DNA of 7,035 nucleotides, taken from the NCBI GenBank assembly GCA_937880065.1, contig CALFMA010000368.1, positions 1 through 7,035 of the forward strand. The letters run 5' to 3'. Below the pieces are notes generated by a model. It was given only the letters and a program-made list of their open reading frames with translations, had not been told where the DNA came from and ran no database searches. Shown piece by piece: positions 1 through 6,228 of this stretch; the stretch's first letter is position 1; every line of letters starts with the position of its first letter. Source of the DNA: an uncultured Ruminococcus sp. Lineage in GTDB: Bacteria > Bacillota_A > Clostridia > Oscillospirales > Ruminococcaceae. A program made the position numbers and the translations under genes.

Positions 1-2190
1 GGTAACCTTTCTTCAAGCAAGGGAACAGTTACATATGACGGAAAAACTCTGACACAGTGCCTTAAAATAGAAACCGCAACAAGCATTTCTTTCAATGCAG
101 GTTCAGCAGGAAAACTTACACTTGTTCTTGGTGACGCATCTGCTGCAATCAAGGTTGACGGCACAAAGTATAGTGCAAACAATGGTATTGTAACTGTTGA
201 CCTTAGTGCAGGTGAACATACAATTACTAAGGGCGATTCAACAAATCTTTTCTATATGGTATTCGGCGGTTCAGCAGGCTCATCCTCGACAACTGCAAGT
301 CCCTCACAGCCTGTTCAGACAACTGCTCCTCAGAATACAACAAAGCCTGTTGTTACAACAATTGTAACAGTTCCAAATGCAAGCGTTCCCTCAGGCGATA
401 TTAAGGTAGAATATGCAGGGGGCTGGAATGAAATGGCTTACCTTGTATGCTCAGGACTCAATGACGCATCAGTTACAGGTGTATCATACTCAGGTGCTTC
501 AAACGGCAAGCTTGAGGGTGACGACTTCAAATATCTCGTTAGAGATGTAGCTGAGGGTGTACGTGTAGACCTCCTCGGACTTACTCCCGGCGAATACACA
601 ATCACACTTGAAACATCAAAGGGCAAGGTTTCACAACCCGGTATCGTTGTAGGTGCTCAGGACCGTTCAGGCTATGCTCACTTCAACTATGATGAGGGCG
701 TAGGTGCTTACACAGACGGCGGTACAATCAAGGCTAATGCAAAAATTCTGTACATCACAGATGACAATAAAGACACAGTTACAATTACTTCCAAGGACGG
801 TACATCTGTAACAGGTATCGGTAATATCCTCAACTCTGGCGGTCAGGATGTCGGCGGCGGCAAAACTTCCAAGGGCGGTACTGCTAACTCCAACAGCGGT
901 ATTATCAAAAAGCTCGCTGAGGACGGCACTCCCCTTGTAATCCGTATTATCGGCAGCGTATCTGCTCCTAAGGGTGTAACTGAATATGACTCTGTAAACT
1001 ACGGCGGTTCTGTTGGCGATAACGGCTTTATGGCAAGAATGAGTGCCGGTAAGGACGTAACAATTGAGGGTGTCGGAAATGACGCTGAAATTAACGGCTG
1101 GGGAATTCACTTTATGGCAACATCAGCTGACCCTCAGTTCGGTAAATCCTTTGAAGTAAGAAATATTGCTTTCAGAAATGTTCCTGAGGACTGCATCGGT
1201 ATGGAAGGTGTTCAGGAGGGCGATGCTCTTACAGCTCCCGTTGAAAGATGCTGGATTCACAACTGCGAATTCTACGTTCCCCACGTTTCAAATCCTGCTG
1301 AATCCGATAAGGCAGAGGGTGACGGTGCTTGTGACTTCAAGCGTGGACAGTACTTCACAAACAGCTACTGCTACTACGAGGGCTACCACAAGACAAATCT
1401 TGTAGGTGCATCTGACTCCAACTATCAGTATCATCTCACATATCACCACAACTACTGGAAAAACTGCGAATCAAGAGGACCTCTTGCTCGTCAGGCTGAC
1501 ATTCATATGTACAACAACGTATTTGACGGACAGACAAGCTACTGTCAGAACCCCAGAGCAAACGCATATATTTTCTCTGAATACAACGTAATGAAAGACA
1601 GTAAAGACCCTGTAACAGTTAAGTCAGGCGGTGTTGTAAAGAGCTTTAATGACGCTTATATCAACGTAAAGGGCGACCAGCAGGCAAATGTTGTTTCAAG
1701 CAGAACAGAAAAGGTTTCTTCAAGCTGTAAATATGCAGGCTTTGAAATGGATTCTTCAATCAGCTATGTTGCATCAGGCAAATATATCCTCACAGAAGCA
1801 ACAGGCGAAACACTCTTTAATTCACTTTCAGCAACATTCAACACAGACGGTGGATGTATGGATAACGAGAAAATCTCATCAGGCGTTGTTATTACACCTC
1901 CCACAAGCACACAGCCCACAACGGCTCCTACATCAGCACCTACAACAACTCCCGTAACTCCTTCAACAGGTCTTGCAGGTGATGCAAACTGTGACGGTAA
2001 AGTTACAATTGCAGACGCTGCTGCAATTTTCCAGTACATGAGCAACAGCGACAAGTACACACTTTCAAAGCAGGGTATGGCAAATGCAGACGTATCAAAC
2101 AAGGGTGACGGAATTACAGCTGCTGACGCAATTGCTATTCAGAAATTTGACGCACGTATATTAACAGCACTTCCAGAATCCGTGCAGTAA
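1..2190 (+). CDS. Dockerin-bearing PL1 pectate lyase (5' truncated by window edge)
   Basis: Secreted enzyme that cleaves polygalacturonate by Ca2+-dependent beta-elimination and is probably anchored to a cellulosome. The frame is open from base 1, so 729 C-terminal residues are visible (numbered here from codon 1) and the start and signal peptide are missing. Order: beta-sandwich module (about 1-88), Thr/Pro/Ser linker (about 91-120), Fn3/Ig-like module (about 125-215), PL1 beta-helix (about 216-625), Thr/Pro linker (about 629-657), dockerin (659-720). PL1 hallmarks are DGACDFK with candidate Ca2+ ligands D441 and D445, K464 in HKTNLVG, the YHHNYW strand, and SRGPLAR, where R492 is the likely catalytic base (PelC R218 equivalent) and R497 a second conserved Arg. 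The dockerin has two EF-hand-like loops (D661-D672 and D697-D709). The Met at 256 is internal: it has no ribosome binding site and lies within the folded N-terminal module. Confidence is high for PL1 plus dockerin, and lower for the two accessory modules. Confidence 0.93.
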   Translation, partial: GNLSSSKGTVTYDGKTLTQCLKIETATSISFNAGSAGKLTLVLGDASAAIKVDGTKYSANNGIVTVDLSAGEHTITKGDSTNLFYMVFGGSAGSSSTTASPSQPVQTTAPQNTTKPVVTTIVTVPNASVPSGDIKVEYAGGWNEMAYLVCSGLNDASVTGVSYSGASNGKLEGDDFKYLVRDVAEGVRVDLLGLTPGEYTITLETSKGKVSQPGIVVGAQDRSGYAHFNYDEGVGAYTDGGTIKANAKILYITDDNKDTVTITSKDGTSVTGIGNILNSGGQDVGGGKTSKGGTANSNSGIIKKLAEDGTPLVIRIIGSVSAPKGVTEYDSVNYGGSVGDNGFMARMSAGKDVTIEGVGNDAEINGWGIHFMATSADPQFGKSFEVRNIAFRNVPEDCIGMEGVQEGDALTAPVERCWIHNCEFYVPHVSNPAESDKAEGDGACDFKRGQYFTNSYCYYEGYHKTNLVGASDSNYQYHLTYHHNYWKNCESRGPLARQADIHMYNNVFDGQTSYCQNPRANAYIFSEYNVMKDSKDPVTVKSGGVVKSFNDAYINVKGDQQANVVSSRTEKVSSSCKYAGFEMDSSISYVASGKYILTEATGETLFNSLSATFNTDGGCMDNEKISSGVVITPPTSTQPTTAPTSAPTTTPVTPSTGLAGDANCDGKVTIADAAAIFQYMSNSDKYTLSKQGMANADVSNKGDGITAADAIAIQKFDARILTALPESVQ
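1975..2160 (+). other. Type I dockerin domain (coding segment)
   Basis: Dockerins bind cohesin modules on scaffoldins and so place enzymes on the cellulosome. The first loop reads DANCDGKVTIAD, a canonical 12-residue D-x-N-x-D-G-x-V-T-x-x-D Ca2+ loop. The second reads DVSNKGDGITAAD and is one residue longer than canonical. The two helices after the loops (AAAIFQYM and AIAIQKFD) show the duplicated helix pattern. The segment follows a Thr/Pro-rich linker and ends 10 residues before the stop codon, the usual C-terminal place. The assignment is firm; which cohesin it binds cannot be read from this window. Confidence 0.9.
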
Positions 2191-2227
2191 TTAACATTGC
2201 CCGTTCCTTAAATATAATGATATACGG

Positions 2228-2257
2228 AAAAGAGAGTTCCTTCGGGAGCTCTTTTTT
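2228..2257 (+). terminator. Intrinsic terminator of the pectate lyase gene
   Basis: A 13-bp stem (AAAAGAGAGTTCC pairing with GGAGCTCTTTTTT, including two G-T wobbles) closes on a UUCG tetraloop. Its 3' arm ends in a run of six T. It begins 37 bases after the stop codon at 2190. Confidence 0.92.
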
Positions 2258-2266
2258 CTATGCAAA

Positions 2267-2292
2267 AATCCCCCCGAAAAATCGGAGGGATT
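2267..2292 (-). terminator. Intrinsic terminator of the leftward three-gene operon
   Basis: Read on the minus strand, AATCCCTCCGA pairs with TCGGGGGGATT around a TTTT loop, giving 11 positions with one mismatch. A run of five T (two of them in the stem) follows. The hairpin starts four bases past the stop codon of the ADP-ribosylglycohydrolase gene and sits nose to nose with the pectate lyase terminator, 9 bases away. Confidence 0.88.
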
Positions 2293-2296
2293 GGTA

Positions 2297-3118
2297 TTAT
2301 TTATACAGCGAAATTTTGTATTTTTGGCAAAATTCAATTGCTACGCTTTTTATGGAATAATCAAGACGGCTATAGCAGAAATTCTTAAATTCTTCGGGAA
2401 TTTCACCGTAAAATGCCTCGGCAATTCCCCCTGCAATACACGCCATTGTATCAGCATCACCGCCAAGCGAAACTGCATTTCTCACCGCACTTTCATAATC
2501 CACAGAATCAAGAAATGCCACAATTGCAGGTGGAACGGTATAATTTGTACTGCTGTCAAAACTGTATCCCACTTTAATATCCGCAATTGAATAATCAAGG
2601 TCAAGTCTGAATTTGCGGCTCAGATAATTGCGGATTGCATCTTTGGATTCACCGTGATTTGCCATAAAAACAGCACTTGCCACCGCCTGTGTTCCTCGGA
2701 TAGCTTCACGGCAATTGTGAGTATACAGACAGCTTGCTTTCGCCTGAACAGCCACTTGTTCAAGGCTGTCGTAGGCATATCCTATAGGCACGGCACGCAT
2801 TGCCGCACCATTGCCGTAACTTCGCTGTTTAGCGGTATTTCCACGGTCTGCCGCCCATTTAATAAACATCTGCCCATAGCCGGCGTGAGGAAAATATGAG
2901 TAATACTGCCTGTACTGTGCGGCATACTCCTGCCCACGCTGCTTAATCTGCCATTTTGTAATATCAGCGTCATTGAGCAGAATTGCCTTGCATACCGCCG
3001 CAGTCATAACGCTGTCATCAGTAAAAGTGCTTTCCCTGTGCAAGGGAAAATTGTAATCCTTAGTGCAATGTACTTCGTAATATGAGCCGATAATATCGCC
3101 GAAAATTGCTCCGAACAT
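2297..3118 (-). CDS. ADP-ribosylglycohydrolase family protein (DraG/ARH-like)
   Basis: A 273-residue cytoplasmic hydrolase expected to remove ADP-ribose from a modified protein or other acceptor, using a pair of metal ions. All family landmarks are present: the N-terminal GAIFGDIIGSYYE (residues 3-15), the metal-binding TDDS (33-36), the central GNGAAMRAVPIGY (102-114), and the C-terminal metal-binding GGDADT (219-224). Length is near that of compact bacterial members, and no catalytic residue seems lost. It is the last gene of a three-gene leftward operon, starting 19 bases after the cardiolipin synthase stop, with a GGGGTGA ribosome binding site at 3122-3128. An intrinsic terminator follows directly. 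The substrate is unknown: no dinitrogenase reductase or recognisable ADP-ribosyltransferase lies in this window, so the nitrogenase role of DraG should not be assumed. Confidence 0.92.
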   Translation of the reverse strand: MFGAIFGDIIGSYYEVHCTKDYNFPLHRESTFTDDSVMTAAVCKAILLNDADITKWQIKQRGQEYAAQYRQYYSYFPHAGYGQMFIKWAADRGNTAKQRSYGNGAAMRAVPIGYAYDSLEQVAVQAKASCLYTHNCREAIRGTQAVASAVFMANHGESKDAIRNYLSRKFRLDLDYSIADIKVGYSFDSSTNYTVPPAIVAFLDSVDYESAVRNAVSLGGDADTMACIAGGIAEAFYGEIPEEFKNFCYSRLDYSIKSVAIEFCQKYKISLYK

Positions 3119-3137
3119 AAGTCACCCCACAAAATTC

Positions 3138-4715
3138 CTAAAATAACGGTGCTACAAATTTCAGAATCTGCCCCGAAATTTTATAGAAAACCTTTTCTTT
3201 TTTGATAGTTTCAGGCGTCACTTCACGGCATTTTTCAAGAGTTGCAGAAAAATCCGCTTCAATCTCAGAAATGCAGGATGTCCTGTACATATACGCCGCA
3301 CACTCAAAATGGTGGTATAAGCTGCGATAATCGAGATTTATCGTTCCCACAACAGCCTTTTCATCATCGCTTACAAAAATCTTTGAATGGACAAATCCGG
3401 GTGTATACTCATAAAGCTTTACACCTGCCTTTGTGAGTTCCTTATAATGGGTCTTTGCAAGGGCAAATGCCATTTTTTTATCGGGAATTCCGGGGAGAAT
3501 TATTTTCACGTCAATTCCCCTCTGTGCCGCATATTTTATAGCATTTTTCAGTTCTCCGTCAATTATCAGATAGGGAGTCATAATGTGAACATAGCTTGTG
3601 GCACGGTTGAGAATGTCAATATAGACGTTCTCCCCCACCTTGTCGTCGTCAAGTGGACAATCGGCATAGGGCATTACAAATCCGCCGCATTTAGGCAAAT
3701 TCACGGGTTCAAGCCATTTATCCCACTCAGGCTCTTTTTCCGAAATATTCCACATCTGCAAAAACATCAGAGTAAAACTACGTACAGCCTCCCCTTTCAG
3801 CATTACTGCGGAATCCTTCCAATGCCCGAATCGCTCACGGCGGTTTATATACTCATCCGCAAAATTTATTCCCCCTGTAAATGCCGTTTTACCGTCAATT
3901 ACGAGGATTTTTCTATGGTCACGGTAGTTGTAGTAAGTTGAAAGAAACGGCGTAATAGGAGCAAAAGCCTTGCATTTTATGCCTAATTCAGCCATACGCT
4001 TTGGGTAATCGTGAGTTAATGTAGACATTTCACACATTCCGTCGTACATCACACGAACTTCAACGCCCTGTGCCGCCTTATCACGGAGTTTTTCAAGGAT
4101 TTTTCCCCACATGTAGCCCTCGTCAATAATGAAATATTCCATAAAAATAAATTTTTCAGCCTTATCCAGTTCCTCTAAAACAGCCGCAAATTTCTCCTCG
4201 CCGCTTGCTAAAAAGCTTGTTTCCGTGTTGGTATAAATTGGAAAACAGCCTGTGCGATTTACATAGCGGCACAAATCGTCAGTTCCCGAACAAGTCAGCT
4301 GAACATCAGTCATAACGGTTTCATTCTGGGGGAGTATATTTTTCGTTTCCGAAATAATTGACTCTACACGCTTTTTAATTGCATAATGTCCGAAATCCCT
4401 CTGGGTAAGCACGAAAAGAATCGTTCCGGGAACAGGAAAAATAAAGAAAATTATCATCCATGTCAGCTTTGCAGTAGAATCCATTTCACAATTAAAAAGC
4501 CAAATAATTGACACAGCGGTTAACAAGTCAAAAAAGACCTTGAAATATGGGGTTGCCTCATTCATCCGAATATACAAAGAACCGATAATAAAAATCTGAA
4601 TTGTAATCAGCACTAAAATCATAAATAATCGGCTGAAAATCAGCTTGAAAATGCCCTTTTTCTGCTTTGGAATTAACCGCAATATACCGTCATTCGGTAT
4701 CTTTTTTTTACACAT
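3138..4715 (-). CDS. cls: Cardiolipin synthase (phospholipase D superfamily)
   Basis: A 525-residue membrane enzyme that joins two phosphatidylglycerol molecules into cardiolipin, releasing glycerol. It has two PLD catalytic HxKx4D motifs, both complete: H267, K269, D274 in HRKILVID, and H443, K445, D450 in HSKIFVSD. Each is followed by the expected Gly/Asn-rich stretch (FTGGINFADEY and VGTINLDYRS). The N-terminus holds hydrophobic segments at about 28-49, 61-74 and 84-103, matching the membrane anchor of bacterial Cls. Length is slightly above the usual 480-510 residues because of a basic leader (about 1-24). The start codon at 4713-4715 overlaps the 3' end of the upstream galactokinase-like gene by 8 nt (ATGTGTAA), suggesting translational coupling; a modest GGGGAA ribosome binding site precedes it. 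Paralogues in this fold could transfer other head groups, but the whole-length match favours cardiolipin synthesis. Confidence 0.93.
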   Translation of the reverse strand: MCKKKIPNDGILRLIPKQKKGIFKLIFSRLFMILVLITIQIFIIGSLYIRMNEATPYFKVFFDLLTAVSIIWLFNCEMDSTAKLTWMIIFFIFPVPGTILFVLTQRDFGHYAIKKRVESIISETKNILPQNETVMTDVQLTCSGTDDLCRYVNRTGCFPIYTNTETSFLASGEEKFAAVLEELDKAEKFIFMEYFIIDEGYMWGKILEKLRDKAAQGVEVRVMYDGMCEMSTLTHDYPKRMAELGIKCKAFAPITPFLSTYYNYRDHRKILVIDGKTAFTGGINFADEYINRRERFGHWKDSAVMLKGEAVRSFTLMFLQMWNISEKEPEWDKWLEPVNLPKCGGFVMPYADCPLDDDKVGENVYIDILNRATSYVHIMTPYLIIDGELKNAIKYAAQRGIDVKIILPGIPDKKMAFALAKTHYKELTKAGVKLYEYTPGFVHSKIFVSDDEKAVVGTINLDYRSLYHHFECAAYMYRTSCISEIEADFSATLEKCREVTPETIKKEKVFYKISGQILKFVAPLF

Positions 4716-5952
4716 AAAGTTCCCCGTTTGCTTCCTTTCTCAATCCCATAATTTTTGTACAGCCTGCCCCCATAATTTCATCTATGGTTTCTGCGTAACC
4801 CTTAGCTATAAAATTCGGCACAAATGCCAGTAAATAGCCATTACACAGCCTTATTGCACCGCTTCCGCCGAGATAATTCCGACTCATTGAAACTGCAAGT
4901 GCAGCTTTGAATTTCTCCTCATTATCAGCGGAATAACTGCTCAGGAACATCACCGCAGTATCATTGCCCGACTCATTAAAAATCTCAAGAAAATCCGTAA
5001 ATCTGCCGCTATCAAGGCATTCCGCTTCAATTCGGCAACGATTGTTTTCCTCAACAAACCATATAGCATGGGCAAGTTCACGGCTGGTGCATTTCTTGCG
5101 GATTTGCGATATATCGTCAAAAAATGCTTCATCGTCAATATTTCCGATATAATCCGCACCTATACTTTCTGCAACGGATTTTAAATCTTTGTCTATTTTT
5201 TCAAACGAATTTTCACCGCCCAAATCCACCATACAAAGGCTGTAACCCCATTGGGGAAAATCAAAATTAAGCTTATGTACCTGCGGTTCATGGGGATTTT
5301 TCATATCAAATAATGCGACACCGCCAATTGCAGAGCCAAGGTATGGCAGAAAATCAGCATGATTTTCCGAAAATTTATGCCCGATTTTTGCGATTTCAAT
5401 TTCAGACAGCTTATTTTCAACAGAATTATTGATAATATTGCAAATCAGGATATTTAATGTAGAATTCACGTCAAATTCCGATATTTCTGGAATATCTGAG
5501 GATATATATGCATCAAATCCGCCGCTATAAATTCCCATATCCGCAAATTCTGAAATAATTTCTGCTGCTACTGCTGCAAATCCCTTGTATTTTACAGCAA
5601 TATCTGATAAGTCACTTAAATCAATTTCAATTGCATCAAAAAAGTCAGATGAAATTCTCACAACTTCTTCATCATGATATTCCACAAATCCCAGTATATC
5701 AGCACTTGCAGCCGCTGAAATGCAGCAGCCGTGCTGAAATGGTGCAAATTCTCCGCCTAAAATAAGACTTGCAGGCACGCTAAAAATCCGCACATCTTCA
5801 CGGAGAGGATACAAGCGAGAGAAATTTTCCGTACAGTTCAGAAATCTCGCCCTCTGCCGCAGCAGTTCATCTTTGGATTTGCCGTATATCTGTGAAAACA
5901 GCCCATCCATACCGCCGTTTGAAAGCTTATTTATAATCTCAAAAATCGTCAT
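4708..5952 (-). CDS. Galactokinase-like GHMP-fold protein, probably catalytically inactive
   Basis: A 414-residue intact protein that aligns along its length with the Clostridial form of galactokinase, but with the active site eroded. Kept are the N-terminal helices, GFDAYISSD (145-153), EIAKIG (186-191), GYSLCMVDLGG (236-246), the HAIWFVEENNR region (295-305), and NYLGGSGAIR followed by AFVP (359-379). Lost are the following: in the substrate motif (family AP-GR-x-E-I-GG-N-H-T-D) S62 stands for the catalytic Arg and P71 for the sugar-binding Asp; the ATP loop GSGLSSSA is replaced by 157-164 without its Gly/Ser pattern; the catalytic Asp of GLMDQ is missing within a 5-residue deletion near 198-204; and the C-terminal GGGFAGT is deleted. 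Family motifs are recalled, not searched. It leads the operon, with an AAAGGGGG ribosome binding site at 5960-5967. The likely role is sensing or regulation rather than phosphorylation; this is an inference. Confidence 0.8.
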   Translation of the reverse strand: MTIFEIINKLSNGGMDGLFSQIYGKSKDELLRQRARFLNCTENFSRLYPLREDVRIFSVPASLILGGEFAPFQHGCCISAAASADILGFVEYHDEEVVRISSDFFDAIEIDLSDLSDIAVKYKGFAAVAAEIISEFADMGIYSGGFDAYISSDIPEISEFDVNSTLNILICNIINNSVENKLSEIEIAKIGHKFSENHADFLPYLGSAIGGVALFDMKNPHEPQVHKLNFDFPQWGYSLCMVDLGGENSFEKIDKDLKSVAESIGADYIGNIDDEAFFDDISQIRKKCTSRELAHAIWFVEENNRCRIEAECLDSGRFTDFLEIFNESGNDTAVMFLSSYSADNEEKFKAALAVSMSRNYLGGSGAIRLCNGYLLAFVPNFIAKGYAETIDEIMGAGCTKIMGLRKEANGELYV

Positions 5953-5959
5953 AAATTAT

Positions 5960-5967
5960 CCCCCTTT
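5960..5967 (-). promoter_or_regulatory. Ribosome binding site of the galactokinase-like gene
   Basis: On the minus strand AAAGGGGG lies 7 bases before the ATG at 5950-5952. It supports this start and the view that the gene is expressed rather than decayed. Confidence 0.75.
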
Positions 5968-5995
5968 ATAGTAAAAGAATTTTTCGTTCACTATA
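5967..5995. promoter_or_regulatory. Imperfect palindrome, candidate operator for the leftward operon
   Basis: TATAGTAAAAGAA (5967-5979) and TTCGTTCACTATA (5983-5995) form an inverted repeat with 11 of 13 pairs matching around a 3-base centre. It lies directly downstream of the leftward -10 box, covers the expected transcription start, and reaches the ribosome binding site. That placement fits a repressor site. No known regulator was recognised. Confidence 0.4.
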
Positions 5996-6024
5996 ATTAT
6001 ACACCTTTTAAATATAAAAATCCA
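5996..6024 (-). promoter_or_regulatory. Probable promoter of the leftward operon
   Basis: On the minus strand a perfect TATAAT -10 box lies at 6001-5996, preceded by TG. At a 17-base spacing the -35 position (6024-6019) reads TGGATT, only three of six consensus matches. Transcription would start near 5989, about 36 bases before the start codon. The -10 is convincing and the -35 weak, so an activator may be needed. Confidence 0.5.
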
Positions 6025-6063
6025 TAGATTTTCATCTAACTTTCAAACTACAAAAATTATTTG

Positions 6064-6101
6064 TTAAACAAGCACATTTGCATCTGTTTGATTTTGTTTA
6101 A
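6064..6101. repeat. Short inverted repeat TTAAACAA / TTGTTTAA in the divergent intergenic region
   Basis: TTAAACAA at 6064-6071 is matched by its reverse complement TTGTTTAA at 6094-6101. The centres are 30 bases apart, about three helical turns. It sits 35-72 bases upstream of the rightward -35 box, where an activator could bind. The DNA is AT-rich, so chance is a real alternative. Confidence 0.25.
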
Positions 6102-6105
6102 TATG

Positions 6106-6157
6106 TATATTTTTTCAAAGGGTATATATTATCTCTTGACTTTATTGAAAAAATATA
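6106..6157. promoter_or_regulatory. Perfect 13-bp inverted repeat bracketing the GH130 -35 box
   Basis: TATATTTTTTCAA (6106-6118) and TTGAAAAAATATA (6145-6157) are exact reverse complements separated by 26 bases. The left arm ends 17 bases before the -35 box; the right arm lies between the -35 and -10 boxes. A protein binding both arms would block RNA polymerase. A regulator binding each arm separately, or chance in AT-rich DNA, are alternatives. Confidence 0.45.
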
Positions 6158-6164
6158 GTATACT
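6136..6164 (+). promoter_or_regulatory. Sigma-A-type promoter of the GH130 gene
   Basis: TTGACT (6136-6141) and TATACT (6159-6164) are separated by exactly 17 bases, each one base from consensus. The expected start near A6171 gives an untranslated leader of about 58 bases. The -10 box overlaps the 8-bp palindrome AGTATACT at 6157-6164. Confidence 0.8.
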
Positions 6165-6200
6165 TAAATTATAGAGAATTAACCATAATTAATCACTACA

Positions 6201-6212
6201 ATTTAATTAAAT
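6201..6212. repeat. 12-bp perfect palindrome ATTTAATTAAAT in the GH130 leader
   Basis: A self-complementary 12-mer ends one base before the AGGAGGT ribosome binding site. It might be a protein-binding site; as RNA it lacks a loop and is unlikely to form a useful hairpin. Probably incidental in an AT-rich leader. Confidence 0.2.
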
Positions 6213-6213
6213 C

Positions 6214-6220
6214 AGGAGGT
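6214..6220 (+). promoter_or_regulatory. Ribosome binding site of the GH130 gene
   Basis: AGGAGGT with an 8-base spacer to the ATG at 6229 is a near-ideal Shine-Dalgarno sequence and fixes the start codon. Confidence 0.9.
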
Positions 6221-6228
6221 AAAATATT

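Noticed and set aside
256..258. ATG as the start of the pectate lyase gene
   Set aside because: The frame is open back to base 1, encodes a coherent beta-sandwich up to this Met, and there is no ribosome binding site before it. The true start is outside the window.
667..1110. 147-codon open frame antisense to the pectate lyase
   Set aside because: It lies wholly inside a well-supported coding region, has no family resemblance and no convincing ribosome binding site. It reflects codon bias of the sense gene.
3387..3941. 184-codon open frame antisense to the cardiolipin synthase gene
   Set aside because: It overlaps the region between and including the PLD motifs on the other strand and has no recognisable motifs.
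4708..5952. Calling the galactokinase-like gene a pseudogene
   Set aside because: There is no frameshift or internal stop, the start is well supported, and its 3' end overlaps the next start. Motif loss in an intact frame fits a pseudoenzyme better than a pseudogene.
6107..6156. Insertion-sequence or MITE ends
   Set aside because: The arms are only 13 bp, their gap is 26 bp, no flanking target duplication is seen, and they overlap promoter elements.
6136..6180. Riboswitch or attenuator in the GH130 leader
   Set aside because: The predicted leader is only about 58 bases, very AT-rich, and shows no terminator hairpin or known riboswitch core.
5953..6228. Small gene in the divergent intergenic region
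   Set aside because: No frame with a ribosome binding site and a sensible length was found; the region is explained by two promoters and inverted repeats.
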